This document shows positions 50,701 through 61,620 of a DNA stretch of 64,000 nt, in pieces. The translations under genes and the position numbers were made by a program. A model generated the notes under the pieces. That model had not been told where the DNA came from, searched no databases, and saw only the letters and a list, made by a program, of their open reading frames with translations. The first letter of the stretch is position 1, and every line of letters begins with the position of its first letter. The stretch is from Hydractinia symbiolongicarpus (lineage: Eukaryota > Cnidaria > Hydrozoa > Anthoathecata > Hydractiniidae): contig NC_079881.1 in NCBI RefSeq assembly GCF_029227915.1, positions 9,238,001-9,302,000 of the forward strand. The letters run 5' to 3'.

Positions 50701-51193
50701 GATGCAAAGTAAATCCGTGGCCATCTTCAAGGGCTTCCTCCCAATCGCGTACCAAAAATCGATTATCCTGCATGAAACATGAATTATTATGTTTTTTACT
50801 TTTTCATATAAAGCCTAGAACATTTTCAACATACTTTCGGTATTTTATATTCCTTTTATTTTCAAGGTTACCTCTGTGTAATGTTACAGACTTTAAAAAC
50901 TGGATGATGACACAAAAGTTACTTAGATGTATGTAACTTTATTACCTTTTCCCAATTAGGAGGTTTTGAGGTAAACAACCAAAGATCATATTAAAATATC
51001 TCGTGTATCAATGTAATGTGCAGTAAAAGTATATAATAGTAACTTTTGGAGCAACATATATTGTGGGAGTGAAATTCCTGCACACGGGTGAGAACGCAGT
51101 GACTTTGGGTTGGTAATTATTTGCATAATTAGAATGTAAGATATTATAACTTACACGGTTTCTGAGTTCATATGCTTTCTTTTCAGTATCCAT
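47732..51193 (-). CDS. KMT5A-like SET domain fused to DBF4 motifs M and C
   Basis: Minus-strand exons: 51193-51155 (ATG, 13 codons), 50767-50683, 49128-47732; all GT/AG with agreeing phases (0, 1, 0). The product (507 residues to the last donor) has a KMT5A/SETD8-like SET domain at about 30-153: GHGFTL, GYGVFATKCFKNGDALLSYK, LCVDATKSNCMARYVNDS, NCRMVIKHDG, MPHLCLVASKDIDVNEELRY and DYGD. The YDYG motif is intact, but the conserved NH pair is Asn111-Asp112. At 239-260 LKPPFCKIEDKDKRFRPIVY matches DBF4 motif M (CDC7 binding). At 292-311 C-x2-C-x9-H-x5-H (FCEMCAVTFTSLEKH) is the DBF4-type zinc finger with the exact family spacing. KMT5A monomethylates H4K20, and DBF4 activates CDC7 at origins; the BRCT-like N-terminus of normal DBF4 is replaced by SET. 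The last donor leads in phase to the recombinase exon (46974), giving about 1318 aa in total. A minisatellite begins about 100 bases upstream of the ATG. Confidence 0.85.
49255..49700 (+). repeat. Two degenerate units of the CCGTGG..CCACGG dispersed repeat family
   Basis: Within the second intron of the SET-DBF4 gene. Unit 1 has GGTTGCCCGTCCTTTA, TTTCTTGTGGCAATACAGACAG and GGCTATTAATAATATG. Unit 2 has ACGACAGCTATTATTACAGA, AAAAATTCACGTGGTTGCCC and TTTTCTTGCGGCCAGACACA. Confidence 0.6.
49701..50682. other. Intron of the SET-DBF4 gene; nothing further recognised
   Basis: AT-rich intronic sequence between exons 2 and 3. No exon or ordered repeat supported. Confidence 0.45.
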
Positions 51194-51284
51194 TGTTTTC
51201 GTTCACAATGTCAAGGTGCTAAAAGAAGAAGATGCAGAGTAATTATTTGTGTTGACAGGCTAATCCGTTGAACTTTCCTTAGTA

Positions 51285-51965
51285 ATATATTCGGATAGCC
51301 TGAGATTTTTTCGCGGATTGTTGTTATATCTCGGCAAACTCGTACCCAGACTGATAAATTTTAATCTTAATAATAAAATCGGATACCCTAACATCTTCAC
51401 GCACATTGCTCTTCTGACTCGACCAGCTCGTACCCAGACTGATAAACTTTTAACTTCAATAATAAAATCGGATAGTCTGACATCTTTTTGCGCATTGTTC
51501 TTATATCTTCGCAAACTCGCACCCAGACTGATAAACTTTTAACCTCAATAATAAAATCGGATAGTCGGACATCTTCACGCACATTGTTCTTTTGACTCGA
51601 CAAACTCGTACCCAGACTGATAAACTTTTAATCTTAATAATAAAATCGGATAGCCTGACATCTTTTTGCGCATTGTTCTTATATCTCCGCAAACTCGTAC
51701 CCAGACTGATAAACTTTTAAACTTAATAATAAAATCGGATAGCCTGACATCTTTTTGCGCATTGTTCTTATATCTCCGCAAACTCGTACCCAGACTGATA
51801 AACTTTTAAACTTAATAATAAAATCGGATAGCCTGACATCTTTTTGCGCATTGTTCTTATATCTCCGCAAACTTGCACCCAGACTGATAAACTTTTACAC
51901 TTAATAATAAAATCGAATAGCCTGACATTTTTTGCCCTATTAATCTTATATCTCCACATCAGATT
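51285..51965. repeat. Minisatellite array, about 8 units of about 89 bp
   Basis: Each unit has the core CGGATAGCCTGACATCTTTT, then GCGCATTGTTCTTATAT or a variant, CTCCGCAAACTCGTACCCAG, ACTGATAAACTTTTAA and AATAATAAAAT. Cores fall near 51293, 51370, 51468, 51557, 51647, 51737, 51826 and 51914; the three central units are almost identical. The near multiple-of-three unit makes serial short open frames on the minus strand that are not genes. The array lies directly upstream of the SET-DBF4 gene. Confidence 0.95.
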
Positions 51966-52479
51966 CACTAAGATTAAAATTCGGGCAATGGCTTTAATGT
52001 CCCACTATAAAGTATAATTTATAATTCCCCCGTTAAAGGTTAAAAGCCTCACAGGCTTTCTGTGCTCTCAGGCTATGTATCTTACAAATAAATGCACACG
52101 TAGACACACAAAGACACAAAATACTTCTTACTCAAAAATACTGTGCTTCCACTTTATATACTTCTAAAACGTTGATGATGGTAATGTACTTTCAAAATAT
52201 TAATAATATTTAATTTTACGCCAATATCGTGATCACTGTTCGCCTTTTATAAACATCCCCCAATATCAATTACAATTTTTCACAATTTTGTTATATGATT
52301 TTTAAATACCTAATCAAAGTTAACGTTATGGATGATCTTATGACTCAGATGTTTTGCAGCTCTTTGTCCACCTTGATCTTTTCTTATGGTGGTGTTTTGA
52401 AAATTATAACTGCTTGAATAGCAACATTATTAGTCACCACATACAAAACAACGTATTGAAACTTATTTTGACCATTTAA
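51966..52479. other. No supported gene
   Basis: AT-rich spacer between a minisatellite and a LINE 3' end. Confidence 0.4.
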
Positions 52480-53212
52480 GTCGTTATTATATATATTATA
52501 TATGCACTGTGCAAACTCGGGCATTATCTTTCTCCATCCATGGTAGTGTCTCTATACTTCGCACTATTTTACTAACATATGTCTTACGCTTGTCAAGTCT
52601 CGGGTCAGAACTCATCCTATAAAACCCAACTAGTTTTAAATCTACAAAAAAGAGCTATGTGCAAAATAACCTTTTCGATTTAATTCTCATTCTGCTCCTC
52701 TGTTTCCGGATCTTAAAATTCTTTCTTTTTTTGATGATGTCAAGATGTCAACATTATTTTTTTTCATAAGTTAATCAATCACAAACTACCTTTTACTCTT
52801 CTAAATAATTTTATAATTACATTTAATGCTTGCAATCTTCCAAATAATCGTGCTAATCCGGGCTCAATACGTTTGCTTAGAGTGAGTACAGTCACATTTG
52901 GAAATAAGTATCAATCCATCGTCTCCTTTTTTAACAGTTTTTAGAAGGTAATATGTCTACGCTGTCGTTGGGTCATCTAAAGTATCTGGTCAAGTTTTAT
53001 TTTTTTTCATCATATAGTAGTTTTAACATTTAATCTTTTTATTGTTGCATATATCGATCGTTATTTATGAGTACATAAAGTTTGTAATTATAATATTTTT
53101 CAAAGTTGTAATTTGGTTTGGTGGTCATTCCTACATATTAGGTATTATCCCATCGGAATGGTCTCCGGTCTATTAGGACAAATAAATAAATGAATACTTA
53201 CTTACTTTCTTA
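52480..53212 (+). mobile_element. 3' end of a LINE reverse transcriptase, degraded
   Basis: Plus-strand frames read LNLQKRAMCKITFS near 52638, HSAPLFPDLKILSFFDD near 52688 and, in another frame, LGHLKYLVKFYFF near 52970. This order (RA(I/M)xxI, then (T/S)APLFxxLxILxxxD, then LKxxLK) is the C-terminal part of LINE-type reverse transcriptases. An AT-rich tail with CCCATCGGAATGGTCTCCGG and AAATAAATAAATGAATA follows, as in CR1/L2-like elements. Stops and frameshifts show it is dead and 5'-truncated. Confidence 0.75.
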
Positions 53213-53350
53213 CTTAATTCAGGATAGTCTGGTATTTACACTAAATTCCCTTTTAATCTTAATACTAAAATCGGATAGCCTGACATATTTTTTAATATTT
53301 CTCTTATAACTCAACAAACTCGGTACACAGACTTACAATGTTTTATTATT
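53213..53350. repeat. Isolated unit of the GGATAGCCTGACAT minisatellite family
   Basis: AGGATAGTCTGGTATTTACA and then CGGATAGCCTGACATATTTT, followed by ACTCAACAAACTCGGTACAC and AGACT, as in the arrays at 51.3 and 58.1 kb. Confidence 0.8.
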
Positions 53351-54114
53351 TCTAACAGATTTGTGTTTCCATTATCAAAAAGTGAAGAAGAGCCCTGGGG
53401 AGGAGGTTGACATTTTGTGTTGTGATTAGCAATATGATTTTACTAATTCTGCGTTAGCGCGGCGAGTTGCCGTAATTGATCACCGGGGTTAAAACAGAAA
53501 ATAAAGTATGATAATGCTACGGCTGCGAATTTCGCAAACTAGAGACTTTTGATTTCGATGATTGATTTTGTTTCATCTACAAATATTGAGAGAATATTAT
53601 AGTTGTTCATATCTAGGTCTCGATATTTTGTATAGCTATTTGTAAAGTATATATGTAAAAATACCCTGGCCAGAGTTAGCATTTTGTATGTTAAATTTTG
53701 ACTATTATTGGTCCTTAGTAGTGTAGTAAGTAGAACGTACTAGATAGTTGAATCCTTAAGTCAATAACATTTTTACCTTCACAAGACATTTCGTCATACT
53801 AAGAAGTCATGACTTACCCAACTATTACAAAACAACTTTATCAATGGCGTTATATTGTGTCAAATATATCTAGTTTGACGGTCTGTTTTCTATTCCCATC
53901 AAGAAGCTGAAGTACCTTTTTTTCGCAGATTACTTTTAGCACATTTTGGGAGCTTTTAATTCTGATACCTTTCAAAACTAAGATTGTGTTATTGTTGTGT
54001 ACTACTAATTCTATTTAAACCGGACCGTGATATGTAGAAATTTGTCGGATACTTCTTAACCAACATTTGACCTAAAATCACAACGACAACCTCAGTTTCT
54101 TTGATTTTTTTACT
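53351..54114. other. No supported gene
   Basis: AT-rich spacer, no exon recognised. Confidence 0.4.
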
Positions 54115-54240
54115 ATACTAGTCGGTAACCCGTGGGTAAATCCCCCAACTCATCCGTCTTTTATTTACCGCATTATATGTTTCGCTACTGCGGTTATCAT
54201 TTTGCGTGACAAACAGACGTATACAGCTATTATAAAGAAG
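54115..54240 (+). repeat. Single unit of the CCGTGG..CCACGG dispersed repeat family
   Basis: ACTAGTCGGTAACCCGTGGG, then TTTATTTACCGCATTATATG, GCGTGACAAACAGACGTATA and CAGCTATTATAAAGAA. Confidence 0.7.
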
Positions 54241-54360
54241 TAAGGGACCTTTAAACGCCGGGATCAGCCACAAGTAGCTGTGTGACCCATTGTGGAACGC
54301 CCAGTGGAGTACTTAATAAGACCCGTAGAGTTAAGCGCTTCAGTGTAGGAATGAAGTAAA
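54241..54360. other. GC-richer block of unknown nature
   Basis: About 110 bases (AACGCCGGGATCAGCCACAA ... GTACTTAATAAGACCCGTAG) are clearly richer in G and C than the surroundings. I compared it mentally with 5S rRNA and tRNA box A/B patterns and it fits neither. It could be a SINE fragment. Confidence 0.25.
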
Positions 54361-55050
54361 GCACACACAAAATTATGGTGTTTTATTTTCCCACAATTTT
54401 AGCTGAAATAAAAACACAGTTTACAACCCGTTGGTACACCGTCATGGAAAAAACAGTTGACCAACCTTTTATATTTTTCAAAATATACTCAAAGCTGAGC
54501 AGTTAGGTAAAAAAATGCCGCGCATAAAATTTACCGCAACTTCGGTTAAATAGAAACACAGGAAATAGCCTGTTGTTAACAATGGGATGAGCGCTTGGCA
54601 CAGGTATACTGTCTCGAACATGCTATATATGCAAAATATATACCGTTTTCCAAAAAATTATATCCTAACTTCGGTTTAAATAAAAACACAGGAAACATTC
54701 CGTCGTTACTCCGTCTAGCTAAAAAATCACTCTGCAATTTTTCTTTGTGGAATATGTTTTCATGACAGTTATAAAAGTTGTAGTTACCTAACTGCATTTA
54801 GCATCATAAAAATGATAAAAATTATTGATTAAGAAGTTTTTTGTAGTCAAACTGCAATTGGCTACTTTCACTTTTTAGCCAGAGGAAGCTGAAGAGCTAG
54901 CCACAATCCCAACATAAAAATAAATATTGTTATACCACATAAGATAAGAACTTTAAGAGAATAATAAGACTAGCTATAGCAGAATGTTACCTCGTTATCT
55001 ATGTTTGTAGCTAAAACCCTAATATTGTTATGTTTAAGATTTATAAATTG
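54361..55050. other. No supported gene; local duplicated phrase
   Basis: AACTTCGGTTAAATAGAAACACAGGAAA near 54538 recurs as AACTTCGGTTTAAATAAAAACACAGGAAA near 54667, so a diverged unit of about 130 bases is present twice. No exon is supported. Confidence 0.45.
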
Positions 55051-55518
55051 GAGTCTGCTAAATTTCGTGCCCTGCGTGTCTACGTACATACATGCTTTAC
55101 GAGCTTTTGCGGCTACATGGCTACGTGCCTCAGCTTTTCACGTGCCTACATGCCTTAATTTTTTTGTGATAATTTCTTTTGTTGGATACTCCCCGTTGTT
55201 GCTAAAGAATCCAGTAGTAAGCGTTGTTAGTATAGTCTGAATCAATGGAAAATCACGTGTTTTTTGTTGTTGTTGATACTTCAATGGGAACTTCACAATC
55301 TTTTTAAAAGCCTTGAACCACAAAATTTCATCTTTCGCAAAAATTATTTCCCTTAATTTCCCAATTATTTCGAATCGTGAAGGTTTATTAATGAAATACC
55401 AATTACCGCAGAAGCACTAGGGCACGCAAGTACATAAAGCACGTAGAGAAACTAAGGCGCGTAGGCACATAAAGCACGTAACCACGAGGGCACGTAAGGC
55501 ACGTACTTTAGCAGACTC
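55051..55518. mobile_element. Foldback element with long inverted arms
   Basis: Left end GAGTCTGCTAAATTTCGTGC and right end, in reverse complement, GAGTCTGCTAAAGTACGTGC. The arms extend about 100 bases each and are built of repeated GCACGTA/TACGTGC words (for example GGCTACGTGCCTCAGC on the left and AAGGCACGTACTTTAGC on the right). The middle is AT-rich and unrelated. No transposase frame. I did not find a convincing target duplication. Confidence 0.75.
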
Positions 55519-55654
55519 TATACATGGCTAGAGAACGTGATGATATACAATCGCGATCGATATCTCTAATACTTTTTTCCCCGTCCTTTTATTCATCGCA
55601 ATCTATTTTAAGGTTTTTTGGAAAGAAGTAAGTTTAGTAACAAGCACATACTAC

Positions 55655-55840
55655 TATCAAAATATCCTTTTTTTTTTTATTTTTTCTGTTCCTCGTTTTC
55701 GGCTAAACGAGTACTTTATCTCGAACTTTAGAAAGTCTTCGACGCTCGATAACTCGACTATCCTTAATCTTGAACTTTCGACGTCCTAAACTTTTTTATC
55801 AGTTCCCTGGGAGTTTGAGTCGACCGTATTTATTTTAACA
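55655..55840. repeat. Fragment related to the CAGTTA... TIR element family
   Basis: Repeated CTCGAACTTT, GATAACTCGACTATCCTTAA and CTTGAACTTTCG words and a CCCTGGGAGTTTGAGTCGAC end recall the interior and end of the element at 16827-17278, in decayed form. Confidence 0.4.
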
Positions 55841-56049
55841 CGTGGTATTAAGAAGAAAAAAAGTTTAAAAGGAGACCGACAAACCTGACAGCACCACTTT
55901 CAAACCAAAATGGCTTTCGTTACATGTTTTCGGTTTTTTTGGATTCTACCTTCTGTAAACAAAATTCGCAAAAATCGCGTTCCGCAAGAATTTTCCGAAA
56001 TAAAGCTGCGGCGCTTTTTTATTTCGAACAAAATACGGCTATTATTAAA

Positions 56050-56860
56050 GAGACTAGTCGTTAGCCCGTGGAAAAATCCACATGCTCGCCCATCCTTTAT
56101 ATTTACCAGTCGCAACAAATTGGATAAAAATATATCGCATTTGATATTCGTGTTTCCGTAGCACGATTTTCTAACTCAGCGGGGCGTTTGAGCATATACA
56201 GAAAAAATACGGCTATTATTAAAGAGACTAGTCGTTGCCCGTAGAAAAAACCACGGGTTCGCCCGTCATTTATATTTACCCGCCGCCAAAAGGTAGATGA
56301 AAATATATAGCATTTGATATTCGTGTTTCCGCAACATCATTTTCTAACTCAGCGGGGGGTCCGCGCAGAGACAGACAAACGACGGCTATTATTATAGAGA
56401 CTAGTCGTTAACCCGTGGAAAAATCAACGGGGTCGCCCGTTGCGTTCGCTCGTCCTTAAAATTTACCCGTCGCAACAAAGTGGATAAAAAAATATCACAT
56501 TTGATATTCGTGCGCATTTTAAAAATTTCGTGTTTCCGTTACGGGACGCCGCTTTCGCGGACACACAGACAGACGACGGCTATTGTTCAAGAGACTAGTT
56601 GTTAACCCGTGAAAAAATCCACGGGGTCGCACGTCCTTTAAACTTAACCGTCGCAACAAAGTGGATAATAATATATCGCATTTGATATTCGTGTTTTCGT
56701 AATACGTCTATCTAACTCAGCGGGGGTTCGTCGCAGAGACAGACAAAATACGGCTAGACTAGTCAGTAGTCGGTTCGGCCGTCCTCAAAATATATCGCAT
56801 TTGGTGTTTCTTACCACAACGTTTTCGTGTGGACAGACAGACCGTTATTAATATAGGGAG
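56050..56860 (+). repeat. Tandem array of the CCGTGG..CCACGG family, 4-5 units
   Basis: Units start at about 56050, 56222, 56396, 56588 and 56755 with AGAGACTAGTCGTTAACCCG. They contain the hairpin CCGTGGAAAAATCCACGG, CGCCCGTCCTT, AAAGTGGATAAAAATATATC, GCATTTGATATTCGTGTTTC, CTCAGCGGGGGGTCCGCGCA and GACAGACAAACGACGGCTAT. Unit length is about 170-190 bp. One unit has a small internal duplication of TTCGTG; the last unit is truncated. Confidence 0.9.
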
Positions 56861-58009
56861 CAAAGCCTTAGCCTGGTGAGCACAGCCTTTGATCTGAAAA
56901 GAAATAGTCACCATGAATTGAATTGTAGTCTCTAATAAAAGGCATTAAACATATTCGTGCCATGTCGGGAACACCATTTGACCTAAAAAGATGCTGACAA
57001 GCTTAGTTGATCTGAAAGTTTTTTAGTATTAAACACTGGCATTAAACAAATAGTTTTGTTACATTAGTTGTATATACCTACTATATCTTTGTTACTCGAT
57101 AAAAATCCTGTATTTTTTTCGAAAATTCTTATCATCTTTCCTTAATGTCTAAATTCTGAAACTTAGCTAAAATATAGCTAATACAAAAGTATTTTTCAAA
57201 CTGATTTCTTTCCTTTGGTCTAAAAGCATCTCATAACAACTTTAATAATTCTGTTTGTACTCAAATTATTCATTTTTGATATTTACGAAATAGAGCCCCG
57301 TAAGCTCAATCATTGCGTTATGAATCACCACGCTTTAACTGATGGAATTTTTTGTCTGTCTTTTATATACATGTTGACCGCTTCAGTTAAGTGCAAGGAA
57401 GTTATTTCATAGTAAAAGAAATTCCGCATTGCTACATCTAGTGTGCGTCAGCGAGTAACATAGTTTCATTTTTGTCAGGCAACCCAAAATTCTCTGTTTA
57501 CACGTCCTTGCCACGCCAAAAAATTGCATTACATTGCGTTGTAAAAACATAAATAAAAGTGCCTTTTTACTCAAGAAGTAAAAATTAACCAAATCAAATG
57601 CACAATATTTATTAAGACAAGTGAGAGTATGACAACAATTTTCCGAAATTTTAAAAACGTATAAACTGTCTAACTAACTAAAGTTTTAAACAAAAACCTT
57701 CAAATATAGCTACTGAAATTCACAAAAATAAAAAGCATTAAAACCGAGCTAGCTGAAAAATGTACTGTTTCTTAGACTGTTTTGGTTTCGCCATCATTTT
57801 TTTCACTCGCTAGAAATCGTAGTTTATTCTTGACGTCACGTGGTTTATGCTTACTGAACACGGCGTCCTTTTAAGAAAAATTTGGGTTAGGCAGAGAAAT
57901 CTTATAATTATTACAACCCTGGGTTTTGGGTTGTAAAACGGTCACGACCCTGATACAGACCTGTTCAGCTGGTCTGTACCAGAGTCATGCTCGTACCGAC
58001 GTCTGAATG
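56861..58009. other. No supported gene
   Basis: AT-rich spacer. No exon, no ordered repeat recognised. Confidence 0.4.
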
Positions 58010-58560
58010 TTAGAAAAAATACAGATGCCCTGCTTGATTTTTTCACAAACTCGTACCCAGACCAATATCATGTTAATCTTAGTAATAAAGTCGGATAGCC
58101 TAACATCTTTTCGTGCCCTGACATAAAGAATTCTATTTTAAATAACTCTTTTGGCGCATTGCTCTTATGACTCGACAAACTCGTACCCAGACCGATAAAA
58201 TTTTCAACTCAGTAATAAATTCGGATAGCCTGACATCTTATCGCATATTACTCTTATAACTCGACAAACTCGTACTCAGACCGACGACATTTTAATCCTA
58301 GTAATAAATACGGATAGCCTGACATTTTTTCGCACATTGCTTGTATATCTCAGTAAACTCGTACCCAAACTGAGAGAATTCTATTTTAAGTAATAAATTC
58401 GGATAGCCTGACATCTTTTCGCATATTAATCTTACAACTCGACAAACTTGTACCCAGACCGATAACATTTTCAACTCACTAATAAATTCGGATAGCCTGC
58501 TAAGTTTTTGCACATTGCTTTTATAACTCAGCAAAATCGTACCCTGACTGTTTTGCTAAT
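58010..58560. repeat. Second GGATAGCCTGACATC minisatellite array, about 5 units
   Basis: Cores CGGATAGCCT(G/A)ACATC near 58092, 58213, 58312, 58402 and 58488, each followed by CTTATAACTCGACAAACTCG and TACCCAGACCGATAACATTTT variants. It is the same family as 51285-51965 but more diverged, with one larger interval. Confidence 0.92.
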
Positions 58561-61240
58561 ATAATTAAAAACTAGTCCCAGGCTGACATTGCTTCAATTC
58601 CAATACTAATTTTAGATCTTCTTGTTTTTTAATGGTGTCGCAAGGCCTGTAAAATTTTGTGTATAGTCTGTATATTAGTAATTTTTTATTATACAGACGC
58701 TGCTTTTAACAAATAATAAAAGTTCTATCGGGAGTGTGGTATAAAGAAAATACATAATCATTCCTTTAAAGTGATAAAAGTTCAATAAACTATAAAATAC
58801 ATTGTAAGAGTTTTTTCTTTCTTCTCTTCTTCTTCTTTTGCAGATATGACTTTCTCGTAAAACAGCATTAAGTTTTTCTAAAATATAACATCATCTATCA
58901 AAATCGGGACAAAACTAAACACTATGCAGTGACGCAGTTTGTATGTTTCATGGTGTCATATAAAAAGAGTTTTACTAAATTAACATGTTATAATATATTT
59001 ATACGTTATACATACATTGGACCTATAAAATAGACTCCATTTCTATAAATACATAAATTACATTGGTATACTTGTGCTGTGATTAGAGAGCTTCAATTTA
59101 CACTAACGTGCAACCATTTACCTGGATGCATAAACATGTGCTAAAAAATCACATTGAAAGGTGATTATTGTTTTTAACTACTCCACAAAGCATTTTGTGT
59201 GCACTCTTACACAGGTGCAGTAAGTGAAAAAAAAGTTACTCCATACTTGAAATATCGATAATCCCCAGATTGCACATATTCTTGTCTTTTTTCATTTCAG
59301 TGCTTCCCATCAGGTAATATTATGAACTCTAAAGTGAAAGTGTTTAGAAATATAGGAGGTTTAAAAAATTTTTTAACCATGCTTTCACAGAAAATTGCCC
59401 ACAAAAAACGACTCTATTAAGGACACAATCAATCCAATTTAGCAATTTAATTTTCAAATTGTCAGTTTTCTTAATCATTGCTTAGTGTGATATATACAAC
59501 TACCTTTTTGCTAATTAGAAGAAAGCATGCATCCTATTTTTAGATAAATAGTGTTGATGAGAAAATTTGAAAAATTAGATAGATCGTGTAATACTCCCAA
59601 GTATTGTGAAGAAACACTGCTACACATGCAATAATAGGAAAGATACGCATAAAGAATTTCAGAAATTACTTATAAACACTTTTTGTTATAAATCATTTTT
59701 TAAGAATATATATATATAAGCATTTTATAAGTATTTGTAAGTTCTTGTTAGATTATCTAGGTAAAATGTTCCAGACAGTTGTCAAATATTTGGAATAATA
59801 TTTTTACAAGCACTACAAGAATATGTTAAAAAAATAATTCGAAATAAGAAAATTCTAGCAATTTTAATCATTATTTACTTTGATCTAAATTGCTAGAACT
59901 TTATTATTTTGCTGCTGCTGGTACAATTGTAAATACTATACAGACTCAAGCACCTAATGCTTTTAGAAGGACAACCTGCAATTAAAAATTAACATGGTTA
60001 AACACATGAACGTAATACTTCACAGAATTAGTCCAAAAAGACAAACAAAGAAAGTTAAACATGTTCTTAGATATTTCTTTCTCCTTTCACTTTTCCAAGT
60101 AAAAGGACAAAAAAATTTCAAACGTAAACAATTACTAATAAAACCTTAAAAAACACCCTGCTTTTCTACCAGTAGAAGAAATAGTACTAGCAAATCCTAT
60201 ATTATGCGTAATCAAAGCTTATCAAGGTCTAGAATTACTGGACAAACTTCCCATAATTTATAAACAGACACAAAATGATAATATTTTAACAATATCTACG
60301 AAGTTTCTGTTACTGTTTTACTGTCACAGTATACAAATTGTTTTGACAAAGTAAAACATTTTATCACTTAAATTACTACTGAGTTGAAACTTTTATCCTA
60401 AAGTAAAATAACTTAAGAATGTAGTAAAAAATTGACAAGAAGAATGCTCAAAAAAATTAAGAATATTTTGCCTATGCTCAGTTTAAATATATCTGGAACT
60501 TCATCGCAAACTGCGTTTTGACAAGCTTTCGAAAAATCTTATTATGACTAAATAATGAACAAATAAGTGTGATTTATTCAACAAAATGATGTGATCAATG
60601 ACTATCATGTGCCCACATGATAGTCAAAGCCCTGAATAACATATTATCGTAATTATATTTATTGTGGTTAGAATTTTCTAATTTTTCCAGATCACAGTCA
60701 TGAAAAAGAACAGCTAGCTAAAGCCACACAGCACACCTTTCGACTATATAGCTATTTAGATTGCTAACCTTGTTTAATAAAGTTAAATTTCTTTAAAGCA
60801 CAGAGCTGTGCTAGCTAGCTACAGACAGGAGGGTCATTAGCTATATATTGCTTTTTTAACACAAGTGTCAAGTTATCACAACACCAGGCACCTATGAAGT
60901 TACACACTCAAACTAACCATAGCAATAAGTCTTGTATTTATAACTTTAATATATATATTTAATAGTACCATAACAACAACTCAATATGTTTGTTTAGATA
61001 ATCACGTAATTAGGACTACAGCTAGCTAGCTACAGCTATTAGTTTAGAAAAACTTTAGTCTCCGCCTACTACAGTAAACCACTTCACAGTAACATATTAA
61101 AATTAACGATTACATTCTGTATAAACAAACAAAAAACACAACAGCTAGCTAATCATATAGGTTATGCTTAGCTTATTAAACAAGCATCCTCTTACAGAGA
61201 TGGTCTGCCAGACTGTCAACCATTATTAAACACAAGTGGA
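58561..61240. other. Long AT-rich stretch without a supported gene
   Basis: No exon recognised on either strand. It contains a perfect hairpin at 60599-60626 and several AGCTAGCTA words near 60710-61150. Confidence 0.4.
60599..60626. repeat. Perfect 13+13 bp hairpin, 2-base loop
   Basis: TGACTATCATGTG, CC, CACATGATAGTCA. Confidence 0.95.
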
Positions 61241-61258
61241 AATGTTAACGGCGGCCGA

Positions 61259-61410
61259 CAAGGATGGCAGGCTATCCTATGAAGATGGCAGGCTATCCTA
61301 TGAGGATGGCAGGCTATCCTATGAGATGGCAGGCTATCCTACGAGATGGCAGGCTATCCTATGAAGATGGCAGGCTATCCGAAAAAGATGTCAGGCTATC
61401 CTAAATCAAA
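61259..61410. repeat. Seven tandem units of AAGATGGCAGGCTATCCTATG
   Basis: Units of 20-22 bases, the last two ending GGCTATCCGAAA and GTCAGGCTATCCTA. The unit is the reverse complement of the GGATAGCCTG(A/C)CATC core found in the minisatellites at 42.4, 51.3, 53.2 and 58.1 kb. It is followed by ATTAGGAACATCC and the TTA microsatellite. Confidence 0.95.
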
Positions 61411-61420
61411 TTAGGAACAT

Positions 61421-61620
<200 letters not shown>

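Noticed and set aside
51260-51968. Series of very similar 60-80-codon minus-strand frames
   Set aside because: They are by-products of the 89-bp minisatellite, whose unit lets similar frames recur.
54241-54360. Possible 5S rRNA or tRNA-derived gene
   Set aside because: The sequence does not follow the 5S consensus and lacks a credible box A and box B pair.
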